NCBI GenBank assembly: GCA_035624455.1
Contig: DASPRM010000111.1
Span: 1 to 37,161, forward strand
DNA length: 37,161 bases
Reading direction: 5' to 3'
From: Terriglobales bacterium
GTDB lineage: Bacteria > Acidobacteriota > Terriglobia > Terriglobales > Acidobacteriaceae
Made by a program: the position numbers and the translations under genes. Position 1 is the first letter of the stretch. Each line of letters starts with the position of its first letter. Below, in pieces: positions 8,327-16,907 of the stretch. The notes under the pieces were generated by a model, which worked only from the letters and a program-made list of their open reading frames with translations, ran no database searches and was not told the DNA's origin.

Positions 8327-9532
8327 CTAGAAGCGGATGTTTTCGCGCAAAATCCCTATGTCTTTATCCCCGCGTCCGGAGACATTCACGATGATGATTT
8401 CGTATGGCTTCATGTTCGGGGCGCGCCGGACACATTCGGCTACGGCGTGGGCTGACTCGAGCGCCGGAATGATACCTTCGGTGCGCGCCAGCAGCTTGCA
8501 GGCCTCGAGCGCCTCGCTATCGGATGCCGATACGTATTCCGCGCGGCCCATGTCTCGTAGCCATCCATGCTCGGGGCCGATGGCCGGATAGTCCAAGCCT
8601 GCCGAAACCGAGTGCGTATTCGCGATCTGTCCGGCTTCATCCTGCAGCACGTAGGAATAAGTCCCTTGCAGAACGCCGGGCGAGCCGCCCTGAAACCGCG
8701 CGGCGTGCTGGCCGAGTTCGCTGCTTCGCCCGCCGGCTTCCACCCCCACGAGCCCGACCTGTGTCTGCGGAATGAATTCGTGAAAGATGCCGATGGCGTT
8801 CGAGCCGCCGCCGACACAGGCGAGGATCATGTCCGGCAGCCGTCCTTCTGCCTTGGTAATCTGCCAGCGTGTTTCCCTTCCGATTACGCGATGGAAGTCG
8901 CGCACCATGGTGGGATAAGGATGTGCCCCCAACACGCTGCCCAGCAGGTAATGCGTGGTTCGCACATTCGTCACCCAGTCGCGCATGGCCTCGTTGATAG
9001 CGTCTTTCAACGTGCGTGAGCCCGATTCCACGCCGCGGACTTCGGCTCCCAGCAATCGCATACGGAAGACATTCAACTCCTGGCGCCGCATGTCCTCCGT
9101 ACCCATGTAGACCACGCAGTCAAAGCCAAATAGTGCGCATACCGTTGCTGTTGCCACTCCGTGCTGACCGGCGCCGGTTTCGGCAATCACACGATGCTTG
9201 CCCATCCGCTTGACCAGCAGCGCCTGTCCCAGGCAATTGTTGATTTTGTGCGCGCCAGTGTGCAGCAGGTCTTCGCGCTTCAGATAGATTTTGGCGCCTC
9301 CAAGTTTTTCCGTGAGCCGCTCCGCAAAAAACAGCGGCGTAGGCCGTCCCGCGAATTGCCGCAGAAGCAAATCCAGTTCACGCTGGAACTCCGGATCTTG
9401 CCTGGCTTGCTCGTAGGCGCGTTCCAACTCTTCCAGGGCAGCAACCAGAGTCTCAGGCACATATCGGCCTCCGTACGGACCGAAGCGCCCTGGCTTTGCG
9501 CTGACGGATTGGCTCGGGGTTGCCGGCATCAT
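8327..9532 (-). CDS. trpB: Tryptophan synthase beta subunit
   Basis: This 401-residue PLP enzyme condenses indole with serine to give tryptophan. The start region reads [15 protein letters not shown], typical of the TrpB1 type. The PLP lysine is K96 in HTGAHKINN, the ETGAGQHG loop binds the serine carboxylate, and [10 protein letters not shown] binds the cofactor phosphate. The C-terminal SGRGDKD motif is complete. The start codon overlaps the trpF stop as TAATG, so the two are translationally coupled. A second in-frame ATG follows directly and may be used instead. Confidence 0.96.
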   Translation of the reverse strand: MMPATPSQSVSAKPGRFGPYGGRYVPETLVAALEELERAYEQARQDPEFQRELDLLLRQFAGRPTPLFFAERLTEKLGGAKIYLKREDLLHTGAHKINNCLGQALLVKRMGKHRVIAETGAGQHGVATATVCALFGFDCVVYMGTEDMRRQELNVFRMRLLGAEVRGVESGSRTLKDAINEAMRDWVTNVRTTHYLLGSVLGAHPYPTMVRDFHRVIGRETRWQITKAEGRLPDMILACVGGGSNAIGIFHEFIPQTQVGLVGVEAGGRSSELGQHAARFQGGSPGVLQGTYSYVLQDEAGQIANTHSVSAGLDYPAIGPEHGWLRDMGRAEYVSASDSEALEACKLLARTEGIIPALESAHAVAECVRRAPNMKPYEIIIVNVSGRGDKDIGILRENIRF

Positions 9533-10212
9533 TAATTTCCTGTTGCTCGGCCGCGGGCTGCCGACACAAAAGCACGCACCTTCGCGGGGTCTTTCTTGCC
9601 GGGGCTGCTTTCGACACCGGAAGCGATATCTACGCCATACGGCGCCAGCAGGCGAATCGCCTCATCTACATTATCCGGACGAAGCCCGCCGGCAACGATC
9701 ACTGGTAGCACGCATTGCATCGCTTCGACCAGAGGCACGGCGGATTCCCAATCAAATTTCTTACCTGCCCCACCCCACTTTCCTTCTTGCCCGCAATCCA
9801 ACAGCAGCGCGTCCGGCTTGGCATCTCCGTCAGGCCATCTGAACCCGACCTGCAGTCCAGCTTCGAACTTCTCGGGAAGATGGATCACACGATAGAGCTT
9901 CGGCTTCTGGCCTTTCGTCGTGTGCATAGAGTTAATCTCCGCCAATAGCGGTTCAGGCTCCTCCCCGCTGAGTTGGATAGAGGTCAAGCCGGTGCCTTTC
10001 ATGATGGTGCGGATGCGTTCCGCTCTCTCATTCACGAATACTCCCACCTTCTCCAGGGTATCGGGCAGTTGCTGCACGATTTCGCGGACCTGCTCCGGGG
10101 TTACACGACGCGGGCTTGCCGCAAACACGAACCCCACTGCATCCGCGCCAGCTTCGACCGCCAGCCGCGCGTCTTCGAGGTTCGTAGTTCCGCAAATCTT
10201 CACCCAGGTCAT
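9532..10212 (-). CDS. trpF: Phosphoribosylanthranilate isomerase
   Basis: This 226-residue TIM-barrel enzyme isomerises phosphoribosylanthranilate to its ribulose form, the third step of the tryptophan branch. The general base C7 is in VKICGTT and the general acid D139 in [26 protein letters not shown], the glycine-rich AGGLRPDNV and [14 protein letters not shown] are all family motifs. The usual QLHG motif reads QLSG here, a mild departure. The ATG at 10212 is chosen; a GTG directly upstream is possible. The gene begins 5 bases after the trpC stop and its own stop overlaps trpB. Confidence 0.93.
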   Translation of the reverse strand: MTWVKICGTTNLEDARLAVEAGADAVGFVFAASPRRVTPEQVREIVQQLPDTLEKVGVFVNERAERIRTIMKGTGLTSIQLSGEEPEPLLAEINSMHTTKGQKPKLYRVIHLPEKFEAGLQVGFRWPDGDAKPDALLLDCGQEGKWGGAGKKFDWESAVPLVEAMQCVLPVIVAGGLRPDNVDEAIRLLAPYGVDIASGVESSPGKKDPAKVRAFVSAARGRATGN

Positions 10213-10217
10213 CACGC

Positions 10218-11036
10218 TTAGTGCACCACCACCTTGCGTGCAGCACGCTTGGTTTCCCGTAACAGGTTCGCGAGCTCCTGCCCGGGACGGTCAGCCGCCA
10301 TCAGGGATTCGCCAATGAGAAACGCCTGATAACCTGCCGCCTGAAGTGTGAGCAGGTCATTGGCGCTGTGAATGCCGCTTTCTGCCACGCGCAACACTCG
10401 CTCTGGCAGCTTCGTACCGAGTCGCAGGGCTGCATTCAGATCGACCGTAAAGGTTCGCAAATCCCGGCTGTTAACACCCAATATTTCAAATCCATTGTCC
10501 AGCGCAATTGTTAACTCGCGTTCATCATGGATTTCGCAGAGCACATCTAATCCCAGACTTCGAGCCTGCGCTCCCAGATGGCCTAGCTGCTCCAGCGTCA
10601 ACGCCGCTATGATCAGCAAGATCGCATCCGCGTGATTGGCCCGGGCTTCCAGAATCTGAAATTCGTCGACGATAAAATCCTTGCGCAGGCATGGCAGTGG
10701 CATCGCCGCAGAGGCTTCCCGCAGGTAGTCAAGGGAACCCTGAAAAAACTGCTCCTCCGTCAGCACAGAGAGTGCAGACGCACCGCTCTCGAACAGCTCG
10801 CTGGCAAGTCCCGCAGCATGGAAACTGGCCCGTATCATGCCGCGCGACGGTGAAGCCTTCTTCAACTCCGCAATCACGGCTGGACCGGCCGCAGCCGCGG
10901 TCCGCAAGGCTTTCGCGAAACCTCGCGGCGTATGGTTGGCCGCGTCGCGCTCCAGTGCCTTGAGGTCGGTATTCTTCGTAGCCTCGGCTACACGCGCGCG
11001 AACGGCGCTAACGATCTCGTCTAAAGAGACGGGCAT
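10218..11036 (-). CDS. trpC: Indole-3-glycerol-phosphate synthase
   Basis: This 272-residue TIM-barrel enzyme closes the indole ring of carboxyphenylaminodeoxyribulose phosphate with loss of CO2 and water. Motifs are IAELKKASPSRG (catalytic Lys, phosphate-binding Ser), LRKDFIVDEFQI (catalytic Lys about 119), DVLCEIHDERE (catalytic Glu), GVNSRDLRTF, AESGI and LIGESLM. The frame is open to about 11612, but the upstream part lies antisense to the next gene and has no homology features, so the ATG at 11036 (MPVSLDEIV) is taken. A TATAAT box lies just upstream. It is the first gene of the trpCFBA-aroQ-aroF-tyrA block. Confidence 0.94.
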   Translation of the reverse strand: MPVSLDEIVSAVRARVAEATKNTDLKALERDAANHTPRGFAKALRTAAAAGPAVIAELKKASPSRGMIRASFHAAGLASELFESGASALSVLTEEQFFQGSLDYLREASAAMPLPCLRKDFIVDEFQILEARANHADAILLIIAALTLEQLGHLGAQARSLGLDVLCEIHDERELTIALDNGFEILGVNSRDLRTFTVDLNAALRLGTKLPERVLRVAESGIHSANDLLTLQAAGYQAFLIGESLMAADRPGQELANLLRETKRAARKVVVH

Positions 11037-11052
11037 GGCTCGGAATCCCCTG

Positions 11053-11082
11053 ATTATACGGGGCTGCGCGTTGCTCTGCACG
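11053..11082 (-). promoter_or_regulatory. Candidate promoter of the trpC block
   Basis: On the minus strand a perfect TATAAT (11053-11058) lies 16 bases upstream of the trpC start. The matching -35 position has only a weak TGCAGA at 17-base spacing (3 of 6 to consensus). If used, transcription would begin near 11046 and leave a leader of about 10 bases, too short for an attenuator or a leader peptide. Confidence 0.4.
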
Positions 11083-11165
11083 ATGGAGAAACTGAATGTT
11101 GCATGTTTCGAGCTGCTGCCATTAGCATGCGGAAGCCATTGCGTTGCTTCGCGGAGGAAGAGCCC

Positions 11166-11579
11166 ATGCCTCGTCCGGCTGGCGTAACGCTGCTTGCCAT
11201 TATCAATTGGATGTTCGCCTGCGGTCTCGTCATTCTCGCCCTGGGTTTTTTTGTTGGCTTCCGATTTCTTGGAGCGATTGGCGCCATGGGAATGCCCGCC
11301 GAACTCTTTACCGCTATCGGCACTTTTGCCGGAATCCTTTTTCTCTTCTTTGCTGCTGTGGAAGCTTTTGTCGGCTATGGACTCTGGAACCTGCAGGAGT
11401 GGGCGCGAGTCGTTGAGATCGTACTGTTTGCTATCCATCTTTTGTTTTCGATTCCGCGATTGCTGTTTCCGCACATGGCGGTATTTCTGCTGCCCCGCCT
11501 GGTCCGCATGGCTATCGACGGATTGGTGATCTGGTATCTGATGCAGCCGCAAGTGCGCGCTGCTTTTGCCCCTCGCTAG
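11166..11579 (+). CDS. Small integral membrane protein, unknown
   Basis: This 137-residue protein has about four hydrophobic segments: VTLLAIINWMFACGLVILAL, a segment around TFAGILFLFFAAVEAFVGYG, one after WARVVEIVLFAIHLLF and a last one near VRMAIDGLVIWYL. The GLWNLQEWARVVEI motif between segments recurs in small membrane proteins of Acidobacteria with no known role. The ATG at 11166 has a strong ribosome site (GGAGG, 8-base spacer); upstream in-frame starts are rejected. It is transcribed away from trpC, and ilvE follows 67 bases later, perhaps in the same transcript. No function is assigned. Confidence 0.8.
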   Translation: MPRPAGVTLLAIINWMFACGLVILALGFFVGFRFLGAIGAMGMPAELFTAIGTFAGILFLFFAAVEAFVGYGLWNLQEWARVVEIVLFAIHLLFSIPRLLFPHMAVFLLPRLVRMAIDGLVIWYLMQPQVRAAFAPR

Positions 11580-11646
11580 AGCCTTTTCCCAGCGCGCCTT
11601 GAGGTTCTGCAATTACACTAGAGAAATTCCCACACGAGGTTTTCCG

Positions 11647-12723
11647 ATGCCTGGCAAAGACGCGATTGCGGCTCGCATTCGTGTTGAATGCGTAACCAAC
11701 TCCGGGGTCAAGGAAGTCGACTTCACGAATATCCCCTTCGGCAGCGTATTCAGCGACCACATGTTTACCGCTGAGTATCAGGACGGTCGCTGGAGCGAAG
11801 GTATCATTCGACCCTTTGGTCCGATCCCGCTCTCTCCCACCTCTAGCTCGCTGCACTATGGGATCTCGGTTTTCGAAGGCATGAAGGCGCACAAGTCGGC
11901 TGATGGCCATCCACTTCTGTTTCGTCCGCGTGACAATGCACGGCGTTTCCAGGGCTCGGCAGCTCGGCTAGCGATGGCTCAGGTGCCGGAGGACTTGTTC
12001 CTAGATGGCCTTCACGAGTTGATCCGCCTGGATCAGGCATGGATTCCTCCAGCCGATAAGGGTGCTCTGTACATCCGGCCAGTTCTCTTTTCCAGTGACC
12101 CCTCGCTCCGAGTAAAACCGGCCGATAAATACCAGTTCATCATTTTCACCTCTCCTTTCGGGGCGTATTTCTCCGTGCCAGTGGACGTGTTGGTGAGCGA
12201 ACACTACGTCCGGGCCTTTCCGGGAGGCACCGGGGACGTGAAGCCGGCCGGGAACTACGCTGCCGCGCTCCTGGCCGATCAGGAAGCTCGCGAAGCCGGA
12301 TGCCACGCCGTTTTGTGGCTGGACGCGCAGGAGCATCGCTTCGTGGAAGAATGCGGCGTTATGAATGTGTTCTTCCTCGTGGGCGAAGAAGTCATAACGC
12401 CACCCCTGACCGGCACGATCCTCCCTGGCATCACTCGCGATAGCGTGATTACGCTCCTGCGTGATATGGGAATTCCCGTCCGGGAAGAGCGGATCTCGAT
12501 CGATGAACTGCTGGAGTCTCACGAACAGGGCTGTCTTCGCGAATGCTTCGGGACAGGAACCGCCGCTACCGTCTCGCACGTAGGCCGAATTCGATATCGC
12601 GGAAACACTCTCCTGCTGCCGCCGGTCGAAGAACGCAAAATCGGGCCAGCGGTGCGGCAAAAACTGGTCAGCATTATGACTGGGCGCGAGCCTGATCCGC
12701 ACGCTTGGGTTGAAGCCATCTGA
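11647..12723 (+). CDS. ilvE: Branched-chain amino-acid aminotransferase
   Basis: This 358-residue fold-type IV PLP aminotransferase makes leucine, isoleucine and valine from their 2-oxo acids with glutamate. It is of the longer eukaryote/Gram-positive-like type. Motifs include LHYGISVFEGMKAHK, RPRDNARRFQGSAARLAM, LYIRPVLF and the PLP lysine K199 in GTGDVKPAGNYAAAL, followed by EECGVMNVFF and the C-terminal FGTGTAATVSHVGRI loop. The start at 11647 has GAGG with a 7-base spacer. The family shows a glycine-rich end and full length here. No other branched-chain genes are in the window. Confidence 0.94.
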   Translation: MPGKDAIAARIRVECVTNSGVKEVDFTNIPFGSVFSDHMFTAEYQDGRWSEGIIRPFGPIPLSPTSSSLHYGISVFEGMKAHKSADGHPLLFRPRDNARRFQGSAARLAMAQVPEDLFLDGLHELIRLDQAWIPPADKGALYIRPVLFSSDPSLRVKPADKYQFIIFTSPFGAYFSVPVDVLVSEHYVRAFPGGTGDVKPAGNYAAALLADQEAREAGCHAVLWLDAQEHRFVEECGVMNVFFLVGEEVITPPLTGTILPGITRDSVITLLRDMGIPVREERISIDELLESHEQGCLRECFGTGTAATVSHVGRIRYRGNTLLLPPVEERKIGPAVRQKLVSIMTGREPDPHAWVEAI

Positions 12724-12800
12724 GCGAACCGATTATCGCCATACCCGAACTCAGAACCCGAAGTCCAAACTCAGAGCGAACAGGAGAAAAACGACTCCAA

Positions 12801-13121
12801 ATGCACTACCTCTTATTTTACGAAGTGGCTGACGATTACGTTTCCCGGCGGGCACAGTTCCGGGCAGCTCACCTTGAAAAGGCATGGAAATCGAGTGAGC
12901 GGGGCGAACTGGTGCTGGGCGGTGCGCTGGCCAATCCCGTGGATGGCGCTGTTCTGTTGTTCCGGGGCGACTCGCCCGAAGTCGCGGAGAGCTTCGCCAG
13001 AGCTGACCCTTATGTTACCAGCGGAGCGGTAAAGCGCTGGTACGTCCGCGAATGGACAACTGTCGTGGGCGCAGGAGCCGCAGACCCGATTAAACCGAAA
13101 ACAGGAATCACAACAGGCTAA
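12801..13121 (+). CDS. YCII-like domain protein
   Basis: This 106-residue protein matches the YCII family (ferredoxin-like alpha+beta fold, often dimeric). The pattern is MHYLLFYEVADDY, a conserved His (H24 in AAHL), LVLGGALANPVDGAVLLF, and the conserved acidic ARADPYV (D69). The family's His-Asp pair suggests an active site, but few members have a known reaction. It starts 77 bases after ilvE with AGGAG lying rather far upstream. The C-terminus is extended by about 15 disordered residues. The next gene begins 23 bases later. Confidence 0.85.
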   Translation: MHYLLFYEVADDYVSRRAQFRAAHLEKAWKSSERGELVLGGALANPVDGAVLLFRGDSPEVAESFARADPYVTSGAVKRWYVREWTTVVGAGAADPIKPKTGITTG

Positions 13122-13144
13122 GCCGTGTCCGCTACAATGCCGCC

Positions 13145-13981
13145 ATGCAGAGGCAACCGCCGCCCATCCTAACTGCACACCTTTTTTCACCACTCGAAGC
13201 CAAGCTGCTGGAGCTGCTCCGTTCGCTCTCGCCGGAGGAGTGGGCGACGCAGACGGTCTCGCCAAGGTGGAAGGTGAAAGATGTGGCCGCGCACTTGCTG
13301 GACACCGCTCTACGCAAGCTATCTCTGGTGCGCGATGGCTGGGGCGCAACGACTCCTGATATCCGTTCCGCTGCTGATCTTGCTGCGTTCGTGAACGAGA
13401 TGAATCGCAAGGGCGTCAGCTTCTTTGGCCGTCTCAGTCCGGCCGTCTTGGTCAGTCTGATGGAGGTAGCATCGCGCGAAAGCAGCCGCTATCACGAGTC
13501 CCTGGATCCGATGGGGCCCGCCAGATTCGCTGTGAGCTGGGCGGGCGAGAGTGAATCGCTTAACTGGTTCGACACGGCTCGCGAGTTCACCGAGCGCTGG
13601 CACCATCAGCAACAGATTCGATTGGCTGTGGGAAGGCCTGGCATTATGGTTCGCCAGTATTACCATCCGGTGCTCGACTGCTTCATGCGCGCTCTGCCTT
13701 TCGCCTACCGTGCCATTCCTGCCAGAACAGGTTCCCTAGCACAGTTCAATGTCTCGGGAGACTGCGGGGGGAGCTGGTTTCTGTATCGCAAAGAAGCTGG
13801 CTGGCGCCTGCTTCGCTCGCCTGAAGGCGACACGATATCCGAGACCACGATCCCGCAGGAAATCGCCTGGCGCATCTTTACCAACGGTATCGATCGCGAA
13901 TCCGCAACGGCACAAGTACAAATCAGGGGTGATCGAGTGGTTGGCGGGCACGTCCTCGACATGATTGCGATTGTGGCGTGA
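13145..13981 (+). CDS. Maleylpyruvate isomerase/DinB-like metal protein
   Basis: This 278-residue protein has the MDMPI N-terminal (DinB-like four-helix) domain, found in mycothiol- or other thiol-dependent isomerases and transferases. The first conserved metal ligand is H50 in VKDVAAHLLDT; the second site is in EFTERWHHQQQIR (E150, H153, H154). A C-terminal half of about 100 residues is beta-rich (FNVSGDCGGSWFLYRK ... AQVQIRGD) and resembles the sterol-carrier-like second domain of this family. Acidobacteria are not known to make mycothiol, so the thiol partner, if any, is unknown. The exact reaction is not predictable. Confidence 0.8.
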   Translation: MQRQPPPILTAHLFSPLEAKLLELLRSLSPEEWATQTVSPRWKVKDVAAHLLDTALRKLSLVRDGWGATTPDIRSAADLAAFVNEMNRKGVSFFGRLSPAVLVSLMEVASRESSRYHESLDPMGPARFAVSWAGESESLNWFDTAREFTERWHHQQQIRLAVGRPGIMVRQYYHPVLDCFMRALPFAYRAIPARTGSLAQFNVSGDCGGSWFLYRKEAGWRLLRSPEGDTISETTIPQEIAWRIFTNGIDRESATAQVQIRGDRVVGGHVLDMIAIVA

Positions 13982-14136
13982 GGAAACCGATTCACGCACA
14001 TTGAGTGCCACACGGTCCTTTGCTGCACAGCCTGGCGGTTTGTCCCTCGCGGCTCGGTCGCCGCTCGTGATGACAACCAGAGGGCTGCGATCGCTCAGCT
14101 TGCCTGTCCTACCAAAGGCTACCTCCCCTTCAGCCC

Positions 14137-14165
14137 TTGACACCTAACCATGTTTCTGCAAATAT
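14137..14165 (+). promoter_or_regulatory. Candidate arsR promoter and operator
   Basis: A perfect -35 TTGACA (14137-14142) is followed after 17 bases by AAATAT. The heptamer AAATATG occurs twice in tandem (14160-14166 and 14168-14174), covering the -10 region and the arsR start codon, where a repressor could bind. Transcription from this promoter would begin at or very near the ATG at 14172, and no ribosome site is present, so the message may be leaderless. Confidence 0.5.
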
Positions 14166-14171
14166 GGAAAT

Positions 14172-14543
14172 ATGTCGAGTGCAGCTACTAAGAGCTCGGT
14201 CAACGCCAAAGACAGCCAGCACGTTGCCCGCTATGCCGATATGTTCTCCGCCATGGGACAGGAGCCCAGGTTGCGCATCATGCAGCTACTGCTTTCTGCG
14301 CATCCCGAAGGATTGGTGGTCGGTGAGCTCCTGGCGGAACTGGATATCCCTAATTCCACTCTTTCTCATCATCTGGATAAGCTGCGCAATGAGGATCTCG
14401 TACAAGTGCGCCGCGAAGGCACATTCCTGCGCTACACCGCGAATACCGCGGCGCTGCAGGAGCTGCTGCAGTTTCTCTACGCGGAGTGCTGCACGCGCAA
14501 CCGGGCCCTAAAGCCGCGCGATATCGTGCAAATCTGCCGTTAG
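14172..14543 (+). CDS. arsR: ArsR-family As(III)-responsive repressor
   Basis: This 123-residue winged-helix repressor has the ArsR/SmtB pattern: MFSAMGQEPRLRIMQLLLSA, then the recognition helix IPNSTLSHHLDKLRNEDLV and the wing VRREGTFLRYTA. The usual metal site in the recognition helix (CxC) is absent. Instead a vicinal pair C106-C107 lies near the C-terminus, as in the Acidithiobacillus-type ArsR, where C-terminal cysteines bind As(III) or Sb(III). It precedes arsM by 8 bases and should control arsR-arsM-arsC. No ribosome site is seen before the ATG at 14172. Confidence 0.9.
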   Translation: MSSAATKSSVNAKDSQHVARYADMFSAMGQEPRLRIMQLLLSAHPEGLVVGELLAELDIPNSTLSHHLDKLRNEDLVQVRREGTFLRYTANTAALQELLQFLYAECCTRNRALKPRDIVQICR

Positions 14544-14551
14544 GAGACGAA

Positions 14552-15373
14552 ATGGAAACCAACATTAAAGAGATCGTGAAAGAGAAGTACGGTCAGGCAG
14601 CCCTTCGAGTTAAAAGCGGTGGAAGCTCTTGCTGCGGTGCCACGGCTGCTACGGATTCTTGTTGCGATCCCATCACCTCAAATCTGTATGGCGTGTCGCA
14701 AATTCAGCAGATACCGGAAGAAGCTTTGCTGGCTTCGCTGGGATGCGGCAATCCCACCGCCCTGGCTGAATTGAAACCCGGAGAGGTGGTGCTCGATCTG
14801 GGCTCCGGTGGCGGAATTGACGTGTTGCTGTCGGCCAGGAGGGTGGGACCGACCGGAAGCGCCTACGGGCTCGACATGACGGACGAGATGCTTGCACTGG
14901 CCAACGAGAACAAACGCAATGCAGGCATGACCAACGTCGAGTTCCTCAAAGGCGAGATCGAAAACATCCCCCTGCCGGACAACTCAGTGGACGTCATTAT
15001 TTCCAATTGCGTGATCAATCTTTCCGCGAACAAGGACCGCGTGTTAAGCGAGGCCTTCCGCGTGCTCAAGCCGGGAGGACGTTTTGCAGTTTCGGACGTG
15101 GTTACGCGGGGAGAGATCAATGAAGAAGTGCGTCGGAGTGTGCTGCTCTGGGTGGGATGTGTCGCAGGCGCGCTGAGTGAAGATGAATATCGCGAGAAGC
15201 TGAGGTTTGCCGGATTCGACCAGGTTTCAATTGACCCGACGCGTGTTTATCACGTGGAGGATGCGCGCGAATTCCTTGCCGCAGCCAATGTGGACGTGGA
15301 CGCCATCGCGCCCCAAGTGGATGGCAAGTTCATGAGCGCGTTCGTGCGAGCGACGAAACCGACAGCCCGTTAA
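14552..15373 (+). CDS. arsM: Arsenite S-adenosylmethionine methyltransferase
   Basis: This 273-residue enzyme methylates As(III) with SAM to mono-, di- and trimethyl arsenicals. The SAM site is [14 protein letters not shown] (about 82-95) with GLDMTDEML. Family cysteines are present: C65 (SLGCGNP), C153 (SNCVINLS) and C203 (VGCVAGALS), which bind arsenite, plus two CC pairs (C27-C28, C37-C38) in the N-terminal segment. The ATG at 14552 follows GGAG by about 5 bases; a longer frame overlapping arsR is rejected. Downstream is arsC. Volatile trimethylarsine release would give resistance. Confidence 0.94.
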   Translation: METNIKEIVKEKYGQAALRVKSGGSSCCGATAATDSCCDPITSNLYGVSQIQQIPEEALLASLGCGNPTALAELKPGEVVLDLGSGGGIDVLLSARRVGPTGSAYGLDMTDEMLALANENKRNAGMTNVEFLKGEIENIPLPDNSVDVIISNCVINLSANKDRVLSEAFRVLKPGGRFAVSDVVTRGEINEEVRRSVLLWVGCVAGALSEDEYREKLRFAGFDQVSIDPTRVYHVEDAREFLAAANVDVDAIAPQVDGKFMSAFVRATKPTAR

Positions 15374-15424
15374 ACCGACAGCCCTCTACTGTCCCTGGTA
15401 ATCTCGGGCCGAAAGGAAATTGAT

Positions 15425-15937
15425 ATGCGAGGACGCTACAACGTGTTGTTTCTGTGCACGGGCAATTCCGCGCGCTCGGTCATGGCCGAAGCCATCCTGA
15501 ATTTCAAAGGCCAGCCCAACTTCACTGCCTACAGCGCAGGCAGTCATCCCACGGGGATGGTGCGGAAGGAAGCGCTGCAACAACTCCAGATCGTTCGCAT
15601 ACCGGCAAGAGATCTGCACAGCAAGTCCTGGGACGAATTTGCTCAGCCCGGCTCCCCAAAGCTGGATTTCGTGTTTACGGTCTGCGACAACGCGGCTAAT
15701 GAAGTCTGCCCGGTGTGGCCAGGGCAGCCGCTGACGGCGCACTGGGGAGTTCCCGATCCTGCTGCCGTGCGCGGCTCGCCGGGGCAGATCGAGCACGCGT
15801 TCCGCGAAGCATATCTCATCCTCGACCGCAGGATCAGCCTGTTTCTATGTCTACCGCTAGACAGCCTGGACAAGCTTGCGATCAAGAAAGAGATCGACAA
15901 GATTGGCGAAACCATGGCGCCGGTCCCGCAAGAGTAG
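15425..15937 (+). CDS. arsC: Arsenate reductase, thioredoxin-coupled type
   Basis: This 170-residue protein belongs to the low-molecular-weight tyrosine-phosphatase fold. The P-loop is C11-TGNSA-R17 (CX5R) followed by SVMAEAIL. The other two redox cysteines of the pI258-type arsenate reductases are seen as C87 and C95 (TVCDNAANEVCPVWPG), and the catalytic acid is D111 in VPDPA. A relay of the three cysteines reduces As(V) to As(III) and is recycled by thioredoxin. It is a little longer than usual (about 130-145). AAAGGA lies 8 bases before the ATG. It closes the arsRMC operon. Confidence 0.9.
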   Translation: MRGRYNVLFLCTGNSARSVMAEAILNFKGQPNFTAYSAGSHPTGMVRKEALQQLQIVRIPARDLHSKSWDEFAQPGSPKLDFVFTVCDNAANEVCPVWPGQPLTAHWGVPDPAAVRGSPGQIEHAFREAYLILDRRISLFLCLPLDSLDKLAIKKEIDKIGETMAPVPQE

Positions 15938-16005
15938 CCCTCCCTCTCATTTGAGGAAAGCGGATTCGACTTCCGGAAGTGACCGCGGATCGATTCTCAC
16001 AAGCG

Positions 16006-16887
16006 TCATTTAGACGTTTCGAGAACGGCTCCGACGAGATCACCGAGTTGCTGTGGAGTGAACTCGTTTCCTTCGAGATTGGCAACAAGGTTCCGGTCAC
16101 GACCGATCACCGCCGTATGCAGGGAATGCACAAAGAGCCCCTCGTCCTGGACGAAATTCACGCCGAATAGATCGCAGACGCGTTGTACCTCGGCAGCAGG
16201 GCCAGTCAGAAACCGCCAGTTATCGGGATCCGCCTTCCAGATCCCCGCATACTCGCTCAAAATTTCCGGTTGGTCGTGCACCGGATCAAAGGTCACCGTC
16301 AATAGGATTAGTTCCCGGCCCATTAGATCCTTATATCGTTTTTGCAAGGCTCCAAAATTGTTCGACAGCCGATAGCAGTAATCGGGCAGTGCGCAGCGCG
16401 TATACACGAAATTCAGTGCGACAACTTTCCCCGCGAAATCGCTTAGACGAACCCGCCGCTTGTTTTGATCAGTCAACACAAAATCAGGTACCGCCTGGCC
16501 GACCGAGAGTGCAGGCGAACCCGGTCCCCCCAGCGCCTCATCAAGCGTCTTGAGCCTGCGCGACTTCGAGGGCTCACGTTCAGCGCTCGTATATCCCACT
16601 ATGCGGACGTCTTCCGCATGAGAAGCCTCTTTTGTGACAACTAGCGTGAACTGTATTTGTGCACCGCTGGCAAGACCGTCCAGAGACTTGGGATCGGCAA
16701 CCTTGAACGACATGACCATCGCGTCCATGTAGCCGGGGATTTCCTGACAGGAAACCAGCATCTTCTGGTGCGCACGATCTACGCGGAGGACCAGTCCCCT
16801 TACGAGATAACGTTGTTGTCCGTACGAAGCTGCTGGACTTAGCAAAAGTTGAACTACCAGAGCCAGCAGGAGCAATCCCCGATTCAT
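16006..16887 (-). CDS. SCO1/SenC-like copper protein with CusF-like N-domain
   Basis: This 293-residue exported protein begins with a Sec signal (MNRGLLLLALVVQLLLS). Residues 26-100 resemble the copper-binding CusF/CopC-like domain (GYMDAMVMSFKV, with Met 58 and 60). Residues 125-293 form a SCO1/SenC thioredoxin-like domain: VPDFVLTDQNKRRVRLSDFAGKVV, then C165 and C171 (TRCALPDYC) and H254 (FVHSLHT), the copper ligands of SCO proteins. The cysteines are spaced CX5C rather than the usual CX3C. SCO proteins deliver copper to cytochrome oxidase or act as thiol reductases. It begins 20 bases after the ASPIC/UnbV gene, as the last gene of that operon. Confidence 0.88.
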   Translation of the reverse strand: MNRGLLLLALVVQLLLSPAASYGQQRYLVRGLVLRVDRAHQKMLVSCQEIPGYMDAMVMSFKVADPKSLDGLASGAQIQFTLVVTKEASHAEDVRIVGYTSAEREPSKSRRLKTLDEALGGPGSPALSVGQAVPDFVLTDQNKRRVRLSDFAGKVVALNFVYTRCALPDYCYRLSNNFGALQKRYKDLMGRELILLTVTFDPVHDQPEILSEYAGIWKADPDNWRFLTGPAAEVQRVCDLFGVNFVQDEGLFVHSLHTAVIGRDRNLVANLEGNEFTPQQLGDLVGAVLETSK

Positions 16888-16907
16888 AGAATTCTCAACA
16901 CCCGATT

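Noticed and set aside
11037-11612. An N-terminal extension of trpC
   Set aside because: It is antisense to the small membrane protein and rich in Lys/Ser/Gln without similarity to TrpC; ATG 11036 fits the family.
13982-14136. Short open frames between the MDMPI-like gene and arsR
   Set aside because: No start with a ribosome site, no domain, and the frames lie in repeat-like sequence.
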